A DNA stretch of 64,000 nucleotides, from contig JACKBS010000005.1 in the NCBI GenBank assembly GCA_020634435.1, positions 186,001 through 250,000 of the forward strand, given 5' to 3'. The DNA comes from Ardenticatenaceae bacterium (GTDB lineage Bacteria > Chloroflexota > Anaerolineae > Promineifilales > Promineifilaceae). The notes below the pieces were generated by a model. That model saw only the letters and a program-made list of their open reading frames with translations. It did no database searches and was not told the DNA's origin. A program made the position numbers and the translations under genes. This document shows positions 8,187 through 16,150 of the stretch, piece by piece; positions within the stretch are counted from its first letter, which is position 1; each line of letters begins with the position of its first letter.

Positions 8187-9107
8187 ATGACAAAGAAGAT
8201 TGGTTTGATGGTAGGGATGGAGTGGTCGTGGCCGCCCGCGTTTATTGAAGAGGTAAACGGCCGTAACCAGGACGTCATCGCCGAGTTTGTGACCGTGGGC
8301 GGCACGCAGATGAACCAGCCGTGGGAATACGCCGTGATTGTGGACCGCATTTCGCACGAGGTGCCTTATTACCGCACCTATCTCAAGAATGCGATGCTGC
8401 AAGGCACTCACGTGGTCAACAATCCATTTATGTGGACCGCCGACGACAAATTTTTTGGTGCCTCACTTATTACCAAACTAGGACTCGCCAGCCCGAAAAC
8501 GGCCGCTTTGCCCAACAAAGAGTACGTTCCCGGCATCGACCACGGCAAAAGCCTGCGCAATCTCGCCTTCCCCATGCCGTGGCAAGATTTAGTCGATTAC
8601 ATCGGCGGCTTTCCCTGCATTTTGAAAGATGCACACGGCGGCGGCTGGAAAGAAGTGTACGTTTGCCACAGCATGGAAGAGCTGTACCGCAGCTACGACC
8701 AATCGGGCTTGCTGACGATGGTGCTGCAAGAGTTCATCAAGTGGGACGATTACATTCGCTGCATGGTGTTGGGGCAGGAAAAAGTGCTGGTGATGCGCTA
8801 CGATCCCAACACGCGCCGCTACAGCCATCCCGATGGCCTGGCTCCTGAACTGTACGATCGCATTGTTTCTGACTGCCAGACGCTGTGCCGCGCCTTTGGC
8901 TACGACATGAACACCTGCGAGTTTGCTATCCGCGACGGCGTGCCGTACGCCATCGACTTCATGAATCCCGCCCCGGATATGGACGTGAATTCGCTGGGCT
9001 ATGAGTTTCATCGCTGGTGTGTGGAAGGCATGGCCGATATGTGCATCAAGCTGGCGCAGCAATCAGAGACACAGGTGGGGGAGATGCGCTGGAGTGGATT
9101 GTTTTAG
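8187..9107 (+). CDS. RimK-like ATP-grasp ligase
   Basis: This 306-aa protein is preceded by a good ribosome site (AAAGGAGAG). ATP-grasp features are visible: KDAHGGGWKEVYV (Lys and glycine-rich loop), LQEFIKWDDYIR (nucleotide-binding Glu pair) and a Mg-binding end with NTCEFAIRDG, PYAIDFMNPAPDMD. Such enzymes activate a carboxylate as acyl-phosphate and join it to an amine or thiol. Substrates cannot be read from sequence. It lies 88 bp after the esterase and 247 bp before a second ATP-grasp protein. Confidence 0.85.
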   Translation: MTKKIGLMVGMEWSWPPAFIEEVNGRNQDVIAEFVTVGGTQMNQPWEYAVIVDRISHEVPYYRTYLKNAMLQGTHVVNNPFMWTADDKFFGASLITKLGLASPKTAALPNKEYVPGIDHGKSLRNLAFPMPWQDLVDYIGGFPCILKDAHGGGWKEVYVCHSMEELYRSYDQSGLLTMVLQEFIKWDDYIRCMVLGQEKVLVMRYDPNTRRYSHPDGLAPELYDRIVSDCQTLCRAFGYDMNTCEFAIRDGVPYAIDFMNPAPDMDVNSLGYEFHRWCVEGMADMCIKLAQQSETQVGEMRWSGLF

Positions 9108-9150
9108 GTCCCCCTCCCTAACCCTCCCCTTGAGAGGGTTTAAGGACGGG

Positions 9151-9290
9151 CTACAAAATGAAGCGCAACTTGGGGTGTCATTCCGAACGAAGTGAGGAAT
9201 CTTCCAACTTACAAAGCGGAGAGATTCCTCGGAGGACCTCGGAATGACACGTTCATTGAGCGAGTTTTGCCTCAAAGCGAATACCTGTCC
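9151..9290 (+). repeat. 140-bp dispersed hairpin repeat, copy 1
   Basis: The unit runs from CTACAAAATGAAGCGC to AATACCTGTCC. It contains GTGTCATTCCGA and its complement TCGGAATGACAC, with GAGGAATCT / AGATTCCTC inside, so it folds into a long double hairpin. A near-identical copy (the loop and one further base differ) is at 11257-11396 in the same orientation. No transposase is present. Confidence 0.8.
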
Positions 9291-9353
9291 TCTCCCTTGC
9301 AGGGAGAGGGCTGGGGTGAGGGTAAACAACAATAGCAGCAGGGTGAGGAAAAG

Positions 9354-10703
9354 ATGGCATTGAGGGAAGCAATACGGACATACCATGATTTATTGACCGA
9401 TGAGCTGGCCGCTGAGTCGCAGGGGCAGCTGAACGACCAGATGCAAATGCGAGGGCTCTATTTTGGCACACGGCCGTTGTGTACGGTGCTGCGGCCACGC
9501 TTTTTAACTCCAGACCAATATATCTTTCTGCGCCAGGCGATACGGCCGTTGCTGCGCGCCTTTGAGAAAATCTCAGAACTGGCGGTACGCGATGCCGACT
9601 TTTGCGCCCAGTTTGGCCTGGTGGATTGGGAAGAAGAGCTGATCAAACACGAGCCAAAGTACAAAGGCCACACCCCTCTCACCCGGCTAGACGCGTTTTA
9701 TGTGACGGAAAACAGTGAGCTAAAGTTCACCGAGTACAACGCCGAAGTTCCGGCTGCGTCGGCTTACAACGACGTGCTGAACGAAGTATTTTATGGCCTG
9801 CCGGTGATGGGTGAATTTTTGCGCCAGTATGCAGTACGGCCGTTGCCCACCCGGCACAGCGTTCTCCATGTATTGCTAGATGCGTACCGCCAGTGTGGCG
9901 GCACCCATCGTCCGCAAATTGGCATTTTGGACTGGCACGATGTGCCCACGCGCAGCGAGTTTGAACTGTTCACCCAATACTTCGCCTCGCAGGGGTTTGA
10001 CGCCAAGATTGTGGATCCGCGTGAAGTGACGTATGAAAACGACCGTCTCAGCCATGAAGGGTTTGACATTGACATCATCTACAAGCGGGTGCTGATTACC
10101 GAGCTAATTGAGCGCGGCGGGCTGGACCAGCCCGTGGTGCGGGCCGTGCGCGACGGCAACGTGACGATGGTGAACCCGTTCCGCTGCAAAATTTTGTACA
10201 AAAAGATGAGCCTGGCCGTGCTGAGCGATGAGCGTAATGCCCACCTGTTTAACAAGGAAGAAACGGCCGTTATCCACAACCATATCCCGTGGACCCGCTG
10301 CGTCGAAGAGCGCAAAACGGTGTACGGCGGTCTGCCCGTAGACCTGGTCCCGTTCATCCACAAATACAAAGACCAGCTGGTACTCAAGCCCAACGACGAT
10401 TACGGGGGGCACGGCATTGTGCTGGGCTGGCAAACCAACGCCAGCGGCTGGGAGCAGGCGGTGCAGCAAGCGCTGCAAGCACCATACATCGTGCAGGAGC
10501 GAGTGGTGATCCCGGAAGAACCATACCCCAGCATTGTAGACGGCCGTTTGCAAATCTATGACCGCATGCTGGACACCGCTCCCTTCATCTTCCACGGCGA
10601 TTACGTGGATGGCGTCCTCACTCGCCTTTCGACTGACCCGCTGCTCAACGTTTCCGCGGGCGGCGGCTCCACCGTGCCCACCTTTGTGGTGGAAAAGAGA
10701 TAA
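9354..10703 (+). CDS. ATP-grasp protein, probably circularly permuted type
   Basis: This 449-aa protein has the catalytic-type segments of ATP-grasp enzymes in its C-terminal half. These are LVLKPNDDYGGHGIVLG (lysine plus glycine-rich loop), YIVQERVVIPEE and a final GGGSTVPTFVV. An N-terminal region carries FTEYNAEVPAASAYND, resembling the acidic metal-binding segment that is moved forward in circularly permuted ATP-grasp (COG2308-like) proteins. It ends at a strong hairpin terminator. Together with the RimK-like neighbour it suggests two successive ligations. The permutation is my inference from motif order. Confidence 0.75.
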   Translation: MALREAIRTYHDLLTDELAAESQGQLNDQMQMRGLYFGTRPLCTVLRPRFLTPDQYIFLRQAIRPLLRAFEKISELAVRDADFCAQFGLVDWEEELIKHEPKYKGHTPLTRLDAFYVTENSELKFTEYNAEVPAASAYNDVLNEVFYGLPVMGEFLRQYAVRPLPTRHSVLHVLLDAYRQCGGTHRPQIGILDWHDVPTRSEFELFTQYFASQGFDAKIVDPREVTYENDRLSHEGFDIDIIYKRVLITELIERGGLDQPVVRAVRDGNVTMVNPFRCKILYKKMSLAVLSDERNAHLFNKEETAVIHNHIPWTRCVEERKTVYGGLPVDLVPFIHKYKDQLVLKPNDDYGGHGIVLGWQTNASGWEQAVQQALQAPYIVQERVVIPEEPYPSIVDGRLQIYDRMLDTAPFIFHGDYVDGVLTRLSTDPLLNVSAGGGSTVPTFVVEKR

Positions 10704-10718
10704 TGACTCAGCCCAGCC

Positions 10719-10777
10719 AGACCCTAAGGGTTTGGTGTTTATCACTCTGGCCTGTTAAAGGCAAACCCTTAGGGTCT
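10719..10777. terminator. AGACCCTAAGGGTTT hairpin terminator, copy 1
   Basis: AGACCCTAAGGGTTT pairs perfectly with AAACCCTTAGGGTCT across about 29 nt, followed by TTTC. It closes the ATP-grasp gene. The same arms recur at 12908-12969 and 54027-54087 with unrelated loops. Confidence 0.7.
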
Positions 10778-10799
10778 TTCTCGTATCGAAGGTGAATTT

Positions 10800-11150
10800 A
10801 TGAGCAGCGAAGACCAAATCGAACAGGCGATGATTGAGATGTTTGCCAGGATGCACGCGCATTTTGGCAAAGCCGTGAAAGGCTACTGGTTTTACGAGAG
10901 CGAAGCGTGCCCCGGCTGCGGTCGTCGCGTAAATGCCATGCAGCACAAGGGCCACGCAGCTATTTCGCTGAATGCCTACATTTACCGCAAGCGAGGGATT
11001 CTGATCGGCTATGTGCTGTGCAACCGCTGCGCCAACGAAATTCACCGCGCGGCGGAAAAGCGGCCGGGAGTGCAAATCGCCCGGCACGACATCATCGAAA
11101 AAAGTCTGGACGCAGCCTACGAAGCCCACATGAACCGTTTGGACGCGTAA
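10800..11150 (+). CDS. Small zinc-ribbon protein of unknown function
   Basis: This 116-aa protein has CPGC at residues 37-40 and CNRC at 74-77, one zinc ribbon with a long insert, flanked by helical segments. The first 30 residues are helical and Met/Phe rich. No enzyme motif is visible. It starts about 100 bp after the second ATP-grasp gene but behind that gene's hairpin, so co-expression is possible rather than certain. It lies with that gene between the two 140-bp repeats. Confidence 0.65.
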   Translation: MSSEDQIEQAMIEMFARMHAHFGKAVKGYWFYESEACPGCGRRVNAMQHKGHAAISLNAYIYRKRGILIGYVLCNRCANEIHRAAEKRPGVQIARHDIIEKSLDAAYEAHMNRLDA

Positions 11151-11534
11151 ACGTTTGCCCCGACTTTTCTCAAGTGCCGCTGTCATACCCGCCTTCGCGG
11201 GTATCCATCTCGGCTGACATATGTGGATTCGAGGCAATGGTTTAAGGGCGAACAAGCTACAAAATGAAGCGCAACTTGGGGTGTCATTCCGAACGAAGTG
11301 AGGAATCTTACGATTTAAAAAGCGGAGAGATTCCTCGGAGGACCTCGGAATGACACGTTCATTGAGCAAGTTTTGCCTCAAAGCGAATACCTGTCCGCCT
11401 CTGAATCCGTGAGGGCATGAGGTGCGAATGACAGGCGGGAAAATCTGCGTAATCTGTGAAATCTGTGGATAAAAAGGATCGAACCTGTCGCCAGTCCCAT
11501 TGTGCCAACATGTATTATGGAGAAACGCTAGGCA
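11151..11534. other. 384-bp gap filled with repeats
   Basis: It contains a small hairpin ATACCCGCCTTCGCGGGTAT (about 11187-11206), the second 140-bp repeat, and the AATCTGCGTAATCTGTGAAATCTGTGGAT word string (about 11443-11471) that recurs before other genes. No ORF here looks coding. Confidence 0.5.
11257..11396 (+). repeat. 140-bp dispersed hairpin repeat, copy 2
   Basis: It matches copy 1 (9151-9290) over its whole length except about ten bases, mostly in the loop. The two direct copies bracket the 9354-11150 gene pair. Confidence 0.8.
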
Positions 11535-12809
11535 ATGAAGCAAAATCCACCCATTGATCTGCTCCTGCTGCTTGTTCTGATTCCGGCGCAAATTGAGCTT
11601 TTCTCTTTTGGCGATTATTTCCTCATCATCGCGCTGCTGCTGTATGTGGCGCTTACCGTCTGGCAGCCGCTGGCCGATTTAGCGGCGCTGCCCGACCGGT
11701 TTGGCGCTCAGCGTCTCTCTTTTTTGCTCCGCCTGGCCTTACTCTGGCTTATTTTGCTCATTGCCCCCATTGGTGTCACGCTGCAAAACATCCAGGCGCG
11801 GCTCCAGGCCGAGGCTGGCCAGGGAGATGCCACCGAAGCCTTGGCGCAAATTCATGACGGCGCTATCCAGATTGAAATGGCCACCGATTACCTCGCCGAG
11901 GGCATCAATCCCTATACCGCCACTTATGAACATCCGGTGATGGAACTGTGGCTGCTTCAGATAGACGTGAATCCGGCGACGGAGCATCTGGTTTATTTGC
12001 CGGGTTTGCTGCTACTGACGCTGCCGTTTAAGTGGGCAGCAACGGCCGTTCTTGGCTTTTACGATCAGCGGCTGCTGTACCTGCTGGCCTTTGTGCTGCT
12101 GGTGCTGCTGCTGCCCACCATTACCCGCAAACCCAGCCACAAACTCGCCCTGATTGTAGGCATTGGCCTCAATCCGTGGCTCATCCAGCCGGTTGTCTGG
12201 GGCATGAACGACATTCTGGTGCTGCTGGGCTTGCTGCTGGCTGCGCTGCTGCTGCACAAGAAACAGCTTCTTTGGGCGGCGGTGGTGTTGGGGCTGGCCT
12301 GCACGCTCAAGCAAAGCGCCTGGCTAACGGTGCCCTTCTTCCTCCTGGCTATGTATCTGGCAGCCCCGCCAGAAAAACGATGGAAACAGGTAGGAACGGC
12401 CGTTGCCCTCATTGGCCTGATCATGGCGCTGGTGGTAGGGCCGTTTGCCCTGTGGAACCTGCCCGCCTTCATGGACGACACCTTTGCCTACGCCAGCGGC
12501 ACGGCTCAAACGCTCAACTATCCCATTCGCGGCTACACCATTGGCCGCCTGCTTGTCATTTTTGAGCAGGTTTCATCCGACCTCGCCTATTACCCATTTT
12601 GGATATGGCAGCTGCTGGTAGGCTTGCCCGTTTTTGCCCTCTGCCTGTACTATCAATGGCGGCAGCGCACGCTCTCAGCCATGTTTTTGGCCGCCAGTCT
12701 CTTTATTTTTACCTTGGGCTTTGTGTCGCGCTTTTTTCAGGATAATTACGTGGGGTTCATCACCGCCCTCGCCTTTTTAGGGCTGTTTCCCACCTTTACC
12801 GATGAGTGA
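11535..12809 (+). CDS. Polytopic membrane protein, GT-C/DUF2029-like glycosyltransferase
   Basis: This 424-aa protein has about ten hydrophobic helices. Features that recall GT87/mannosyltransferase families are an Asp/Glu-containing first loop (YLAEGINPYTATYEHP), WGMNDILVLLGLLL and LACTLKQSAWLTVPFF, a KQ/W motif common in lipid-linked sugar transferases. It would use a polyprenyl-phosphate sugar and act on the outer face of the membrane. It is followed by a second GT-C-like gene. Family confidence is moderate. Confidence 0.6.
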   Translation: MKQNPPIDLLLLLVLIPAQIELFSFGDYFLIIALLLYVALTVWQPLADLAALPDRFGAQRLSFLLRLALLWLILLIAPIGVTLQNIQARLQAEAGQGDATEALAQIHDGAIQIEMATDYLAEGINPYTATYEHPVMELWLLQIDVNPATEHLVYLPGLLLLTLPFKWAATAVLGFYDQRLLYLLAFVLLVLLLPTITRKPSHKLALIVGIGLNPWLIQPVVWGMNDILVLLGLLLAALLLHKKQLLWAAVVLGLACTLKQSAWLTVPFFLLAMYLAAPPEKRWKQVGTAVALIGLIMALVVGPFALWNLPAFMDDTFAYASGTAQTLNYPIRGYTIGRLLVIFEQVSSDLAYYPFWIWQLLVGLPVFALCLYYQWRQRTLSAMFLAASLFIFTLGFVSRFFQDNYVGFITALAFLGLFPTFTDE

Positions 12810-12907
12810 GTCCACTGGAAAAATTGACGCAAAGGCGCAAAGCCAGAAAGAAGGGCAAAGAAAAAATCTATAAAATCGTAAGTGTTCAATTGGTTACTTC
12901 ACTAGAG

Positions 12908-12969
12908 AGACCCTAAGGGTTTTGCGGCTTATTTGCATTGTTTACCAGAGGCAAAAACCCTTAGGGTCT
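12908..12969. repeat. AGACCCTAAGGGTTTT hairpin, copy 2
   Basis: It has the same arms as at 10719 (AGACCCTAAGGGTTTT / AAAACCCTTAGGGTCT) with a different 30-nt loop. It lies between two membrane-protein genes on the plus strand and would act as a terminator-like structure ahead of 13017. Confidence 0.65.
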
Positions 12970-13016
12970 GAACGCTTACGTAAAATCTGCGAAATCTGTG
13001 GTTTTTCAGCAGAGCC

Positions 13017-14516
13017 ATGAGTCATAACCGAATGAATCAGAACCCCGTCTCCTCTAAATATCAATGGCTGCTGCCTTCGGTGAGCGTGCTGGTATTTGTG
13101 CTTGTCTTTTGGATTAGCCTCTACTTTATGCCCCAGATGATGAATGGCGATGGGGATTTGGGGCGGCACATCACGCTGGGAAATTATATTCTGGATCAGC
13201 GCACCATCCCCACAACCGACCTCTTTTCCCACACCATGCAGGGCACGTTTATGGTGCCGCATGAATGGCTGAGCCAGCTGGCGTTTGCCCTGGTCCATCG
13301 TGCGGCGGGGTTAAACGGGATTGCCTGGTTAACGGCCGTTCTTATTGCCGCTACCTATGCCGTTCTCACCTATACCTTGCAGCAGGCAGGCGTCCGCGCC
13401 TTCCTTGCCCTGGCCGGTGGCCTCTTTGGTTCCGTGGTTGGTGCCATTCACACCCTTACCCGACCCCACCTCTTTACCCTGTTCTTTTTTGCCCTGGCGC
13501 TGCTCATCCTGGAAACATACCGGCGGCGCGGCAAAGAAAAAACGCTGCTCTGGCTGCTGCCCCTGATGCTGCTGTGGACCAACACCCACGGCGCATTCAT
13601 TGCTGGCTTTGTCCTGACCCTGCTTTATGCCGTTGGCGCTGTGTTAGAGAAGCGGCTGCGCCCGGCGCTGGCCTTGCTGGCGACGCTGGTTTTGCTGGTG
13701 CTCACCTCGCTGCTCAACCCGGTTGGCGCGGCGCTGCTAAGCAACAGCTTTGGCTATTTGCAGGAAGATTTCCTGGTAAACATTACCATTGAATACCGCA
13801 GCCCCGACTTTCACCAGATAAGCGCCTGGCCATTTGCCGCGCTGCTGCTGGGGTCGTTGGGCTTTGCCTGGCTGTCTGGCAAACGCCTGACCTGGACGCC
13901 CCTGCTAACCCTGTTGGTCTGGTCTGCCTTTGCTCTCTATTCTGCGCGAAACATTCCGCTGTACGGGCTGGTGGCGGTGGCCCTGCTGCTGCCAGAGATC
14001 GACAACTGGCTCAAGGTCAGCTGGCCCAGGCTGAGTCGCTTTTTGTCTAGCACCGATGCGGCTGCACGCGGCAGCTGGGGCTGGATGTGGGCCGTGCTGG
14101 TGATGATTGCCGTGATGGTGGCCCAGGCCAATGGCGCCAAAACAGACCTCTTTGGCCGGGGAAACACGTTTAACGACGAGATGTTTCCCATTGCCGCCGT
14201 TGATGCCATACAAGATGATTTACCCGCAGGGCGCATGTTTAACGAATTTGGCTGGGGCGGCTACCTGCTGTACCGGCTGTGGCCTGAACGGCTGGTGTTT
14301 ATTGACGCCCAAACCGATTTTTACGGCGAGGCCTTAACCCGCCAATTTTTGCAGATTGCCGATGCGGAGCCGGGCTGGGAAGCCGCGCTGGCGGAGTATG
14401 ACGTGGCGTGGATCATTCTGCCACCGACGCGCCCGCTGGCCGCCTGGCTGGAACAATCGGCCGAATGGCAGGAGCTGTATCGGGATGATACGGCCGTTAT
14501 TTGGACAAGAAATTAG
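13017..14516 (+). CDS. GT-C-like integral membrane protein
   Basis: This 499-aa protein has about ten to twelve helices. The first external loop holds the acidic motif DGDLGRHITLGNYIL, followed by PTTDLFSHT and PHEWLSQL, the arrangement of GT-C glycosyltransferase-like proteins. The C-terminal 130 residues are soluble, with NEFGWGGYLLYRLWPE and FIDAQTDFYG. Such proteins are common in Chloroflexota, where the sugar donor and acceptor are unknown. Confidence 0.65.
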   Translation: MSHNRMNQNPVSSKYQWLLPSVSVLVFVLVFWISLYFMPQMMNGDGDLGRHITLGNYILDQRTIPTTDLFSHTMQGTFMVPHEWLSQLAFALVHRAAGLNGIAWLTAVLIAATYAVLTYTLQQAGVRAFLALAGGLFGSVVGAIHTLTRPHLFTLFFFALALLILETYRRRGKEKTLLWLLPLMLLWTNTHGAFIAGFVLTLLYAVGAVLEKRLRPALALLATLVLLVLTSLLNPVGAALLSNSFGYLQEDFLVNITIEYRSPDFHQISAWPFAALLLGSLGFAWLSGKRLTWTPLLTLLVWSAFALYSARNIPLYGLVAVALLLPEIDNWLKVSWPRLSRFLSSTDAAARGSWGWMWAVLVMIAVMVAQANGAKTDLFGRGNTFNDEMFPIAAVDAIQDDLPAGRMFNEFGWGGYLLYRLWPERLVFIDAQTDFYGEALTRQFLQIADAEPGWEAALAEYDVAWIILPPTRPLAAWLEQSAEWQELYRDDTAVIWTRN

Positions 14517-14535
14517 CGTCTAAACCGCCTGTTCA

Positions 14536-14617
14536 CCTGGGAATGAATTCCCAGGCTGAGGCAAGAAACGTGCGAAAGCACGTTAGAGCGACATATTCCA
14601 ACCCGTTTTAACGGGTT
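14536..14617. repeat. Triple-hairpin intergenic element
   Basis: Three hairpins follow one another: CCTGGGAATGAATTCCCAGG (14536-14555), AACGTGC-GAAA-GCACGTT (14567-14584, GNRA-type loop) and AACCCGTTTTAACGGGTT (14600-14617). The order and the stable tetraloop suggest a structured RNA or a structured dispersed repeat. Confidence 0.5.
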
Positions 14618-14732
14618 TTATGTCTCAGATGCCGCATTAATGGCGCACAAATTCCATAATTGGAATCGCTGTTCACATGTAGCGGGGGCGTTTTTGCCTC
14701 CGCGTAGGCTTGATAGAACCACTGGATAAGTT

Positions 14733-15194
14733 ATGATTGAAACCCCGGTAACCCAAGAACTCGACCAGAAGCAAATCCCTTACACCTTGTTTACCCACAC
14801 CGGCCCCATCCACTCATTGGAGCAGGCCGCTGCCGAGCGCAACCAGCAACCAGAGCAGGTGGTGCGCAGCCTGCTTTTTCGCCTGGCGCAGGATGAGTTC
14901 CTCATGGTCCTTGTCGCCGGGCCGCAGCAGATCGATTGGAAGCAGCTGCGCCGCCTGTTGGGCCTCTCACGTCTGACGATGGCCAGCCCGGACGAACTGC
15001 GCCGCGTCACCGGCTACGAAATGGGCGCGGTGGCCCCCTTTGGCCTGCCCGCTCCGCTGCGCATCCTGGTTGACCAATCGGTGCTCAACCAGGCGGAGAT
15101 TTCCTTGGGGAGTGGGGTAAGGGGAACGGCCGTCTTGCTAAAAACGGCCGATTTGATTTCCGCCCTGGGTGATGTAGAAGTCGTTAATTTGTAA
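14733..15194 (+). CDS. YbaK/EbsC-family aminoacyl-tRNA deacylase
   Basis: This 153-aa single-domain protein has the YbaK/ProX editing fold. Diagnostic are VVRSLLFRL at residues 43-51 (the family usually has Lys where Arg45 stands) and TGYEMGAVAPFGLP at 93-106, the conserved G-x-x-x-G-x-V-x-P-x-G loop. Such proteins hydrolyse mischarged tRNAs such as Cys-tRNA(Pro). It is followed by a GTGCGACGCAC hairpin. Confidence 0.88.
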   Translation: MIETPVTQELDQKQIPYTLFTHTGPIHSLEQAAAERNQQPEQVVRSLLFRLAQDEFLMVLVAGPQQIDWKQLRRLLGLSRLTMASPDELRRVTGYEMGAVAPFGLPAPLRILVDQSVLNQAEISLGSGVRGTAVLLKTADLISALGDVEVVNL

Positions 15195-15203
15195 GACGCA
15201 GAT

Positions 15204-15236
15204 AGGTGCGACGCACTTGGCAAGTGCGTCGCACCT
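15204..15236. repeat. AGGTGCGACGCACTT hairpin, copy 1
   Basis: AGGTGCGACGCACTTG-GC-AAGTGCGTCGCACCT is a nearly perfect hairpin just after the ybaK-like gene. The same arms are found at 35716-35753. Confidence 0.65.
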
Positions 15237-15391
15237 GAGGCAGGCGATAGTTTGCGAGATTTCCCGCAATAAGGGGTGTAAGAAAGCCAAAATACATTAA
15301 AATAGGGACTGAACTCCCTTTAGTTTCCATAAAAAGGTTTGGGGCTTACGATCATCCTGTTTGTGATGAATTTCTAGGTTTGAGTAGGAAA

Positions 15392-16150
15392 ATGACAAAA
15401 GGTAGGCTGTGGACACGTGAAGAATTATTACTTGCGTTGAACTTGTACTACAAGTTACCGTTTGGTCAGTTTCACCAGCACAACCCCAGAGTGATTGGTT
15501 TAGCGAGCCTAATCGATCGAACTCCAAGTTCTGTTGCAATGCAACTTAGCAACTTTGCGAGTCTGGATGCATATCATCAGAATCGTGGCATCAGCGGGTT
15601 ACGTTCCCCTGGTAAGCTAGCGCAAAAGCTCTGGGAACAGGGACAAAACGATTGGGAGAACATTATTCTAGAAGGCGAATATCTTTTAGAGAGTCTTACT
15701 CAATCTGAAGTTCCCCAATTACCACAAATCAAACAGAGCCAACGAACTGAAAAGAAAGGCGTTGTCAATATAAGGTTGGGACAAAGATTTTTCCGAGATT
15801 CCGTTTTGGCAAATTACCGTATTCATTGCTGTATTTGTGGTATGCCTATTGCCGAGCTTTTAATTGCCAGTCATATCGTTCCATGGAAAGATCGAGAAGA
15901 TTTACGCTTAAACCCAAGTAATGGATTGTGCTTATGCGCTTTGCATGATAAAGCCTTTGACAGAGGAATTTTAAGTATCAGTGAAGACTTCAAAGTGATG
16001 ATCAGCCCGTCACTCGATAATTATTCCTTTCACAAATCAGTGCAACAAGGGCTATTTGCCTACAGTAATTGTTCTATCTCAATGCCCGACAGATTCATAC
16101 CAGATCAAGAATTCCTTGAGATTCATCGCAGCCAATATTTCATCCAATGA
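15392..16150 (+). CDS. HNH endonuclease, predicted restriction enzyme (COG3440-like)
   Basis: This 252-aa protein has an N-terminal DNA-binding-like domain (LWTREELLLALNLYY, RTPSSVAMQLSNF) and a C-terminal HNH nuclease. The nuclease motifs are CCICGMPI, ASHIVPW and NGLCLCALHDKAFD, giving the zinc cysteines and catalytic His. The coding sequence is visibly more AT-rich than its neighbours and contains no ACGGCCGT palindrome, which suggests recent acquisition. I use the ATG at 15392; a TTG at 15380 is possible. The stop codon overlaps the next start (ATGA). Confidence 0.82.
   Translation: MTKGRLWTREELLLALNLYYKLPFGQFHQHNPRVIGLASLIDRTPSSVAMQLSNFASLDAYHQNRGISGLRSPGKLAQKLWEQGQNDWENIILEGEYLLESLTQSEVPQLPQIKQSQRTEKKGVVNIRLGQRFFRDSVLANYRIHCCICGMPIAELLIASHIVPWKDREDLRLNPSNGLCLCALHDKAFDRGILSISEDFKVMISPSLDNYSFHKSVQQGLFAYSNCSISMPDRFIPDQEFLEIHRSQYFIQ

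Noticed and set aside
9151..11396. Composite transposon formed by the two 140-bp repeats
   Set aside because: No transposase, terminal inverted repeats or target duplications are visible; the repeats themselves are hairpin elements.
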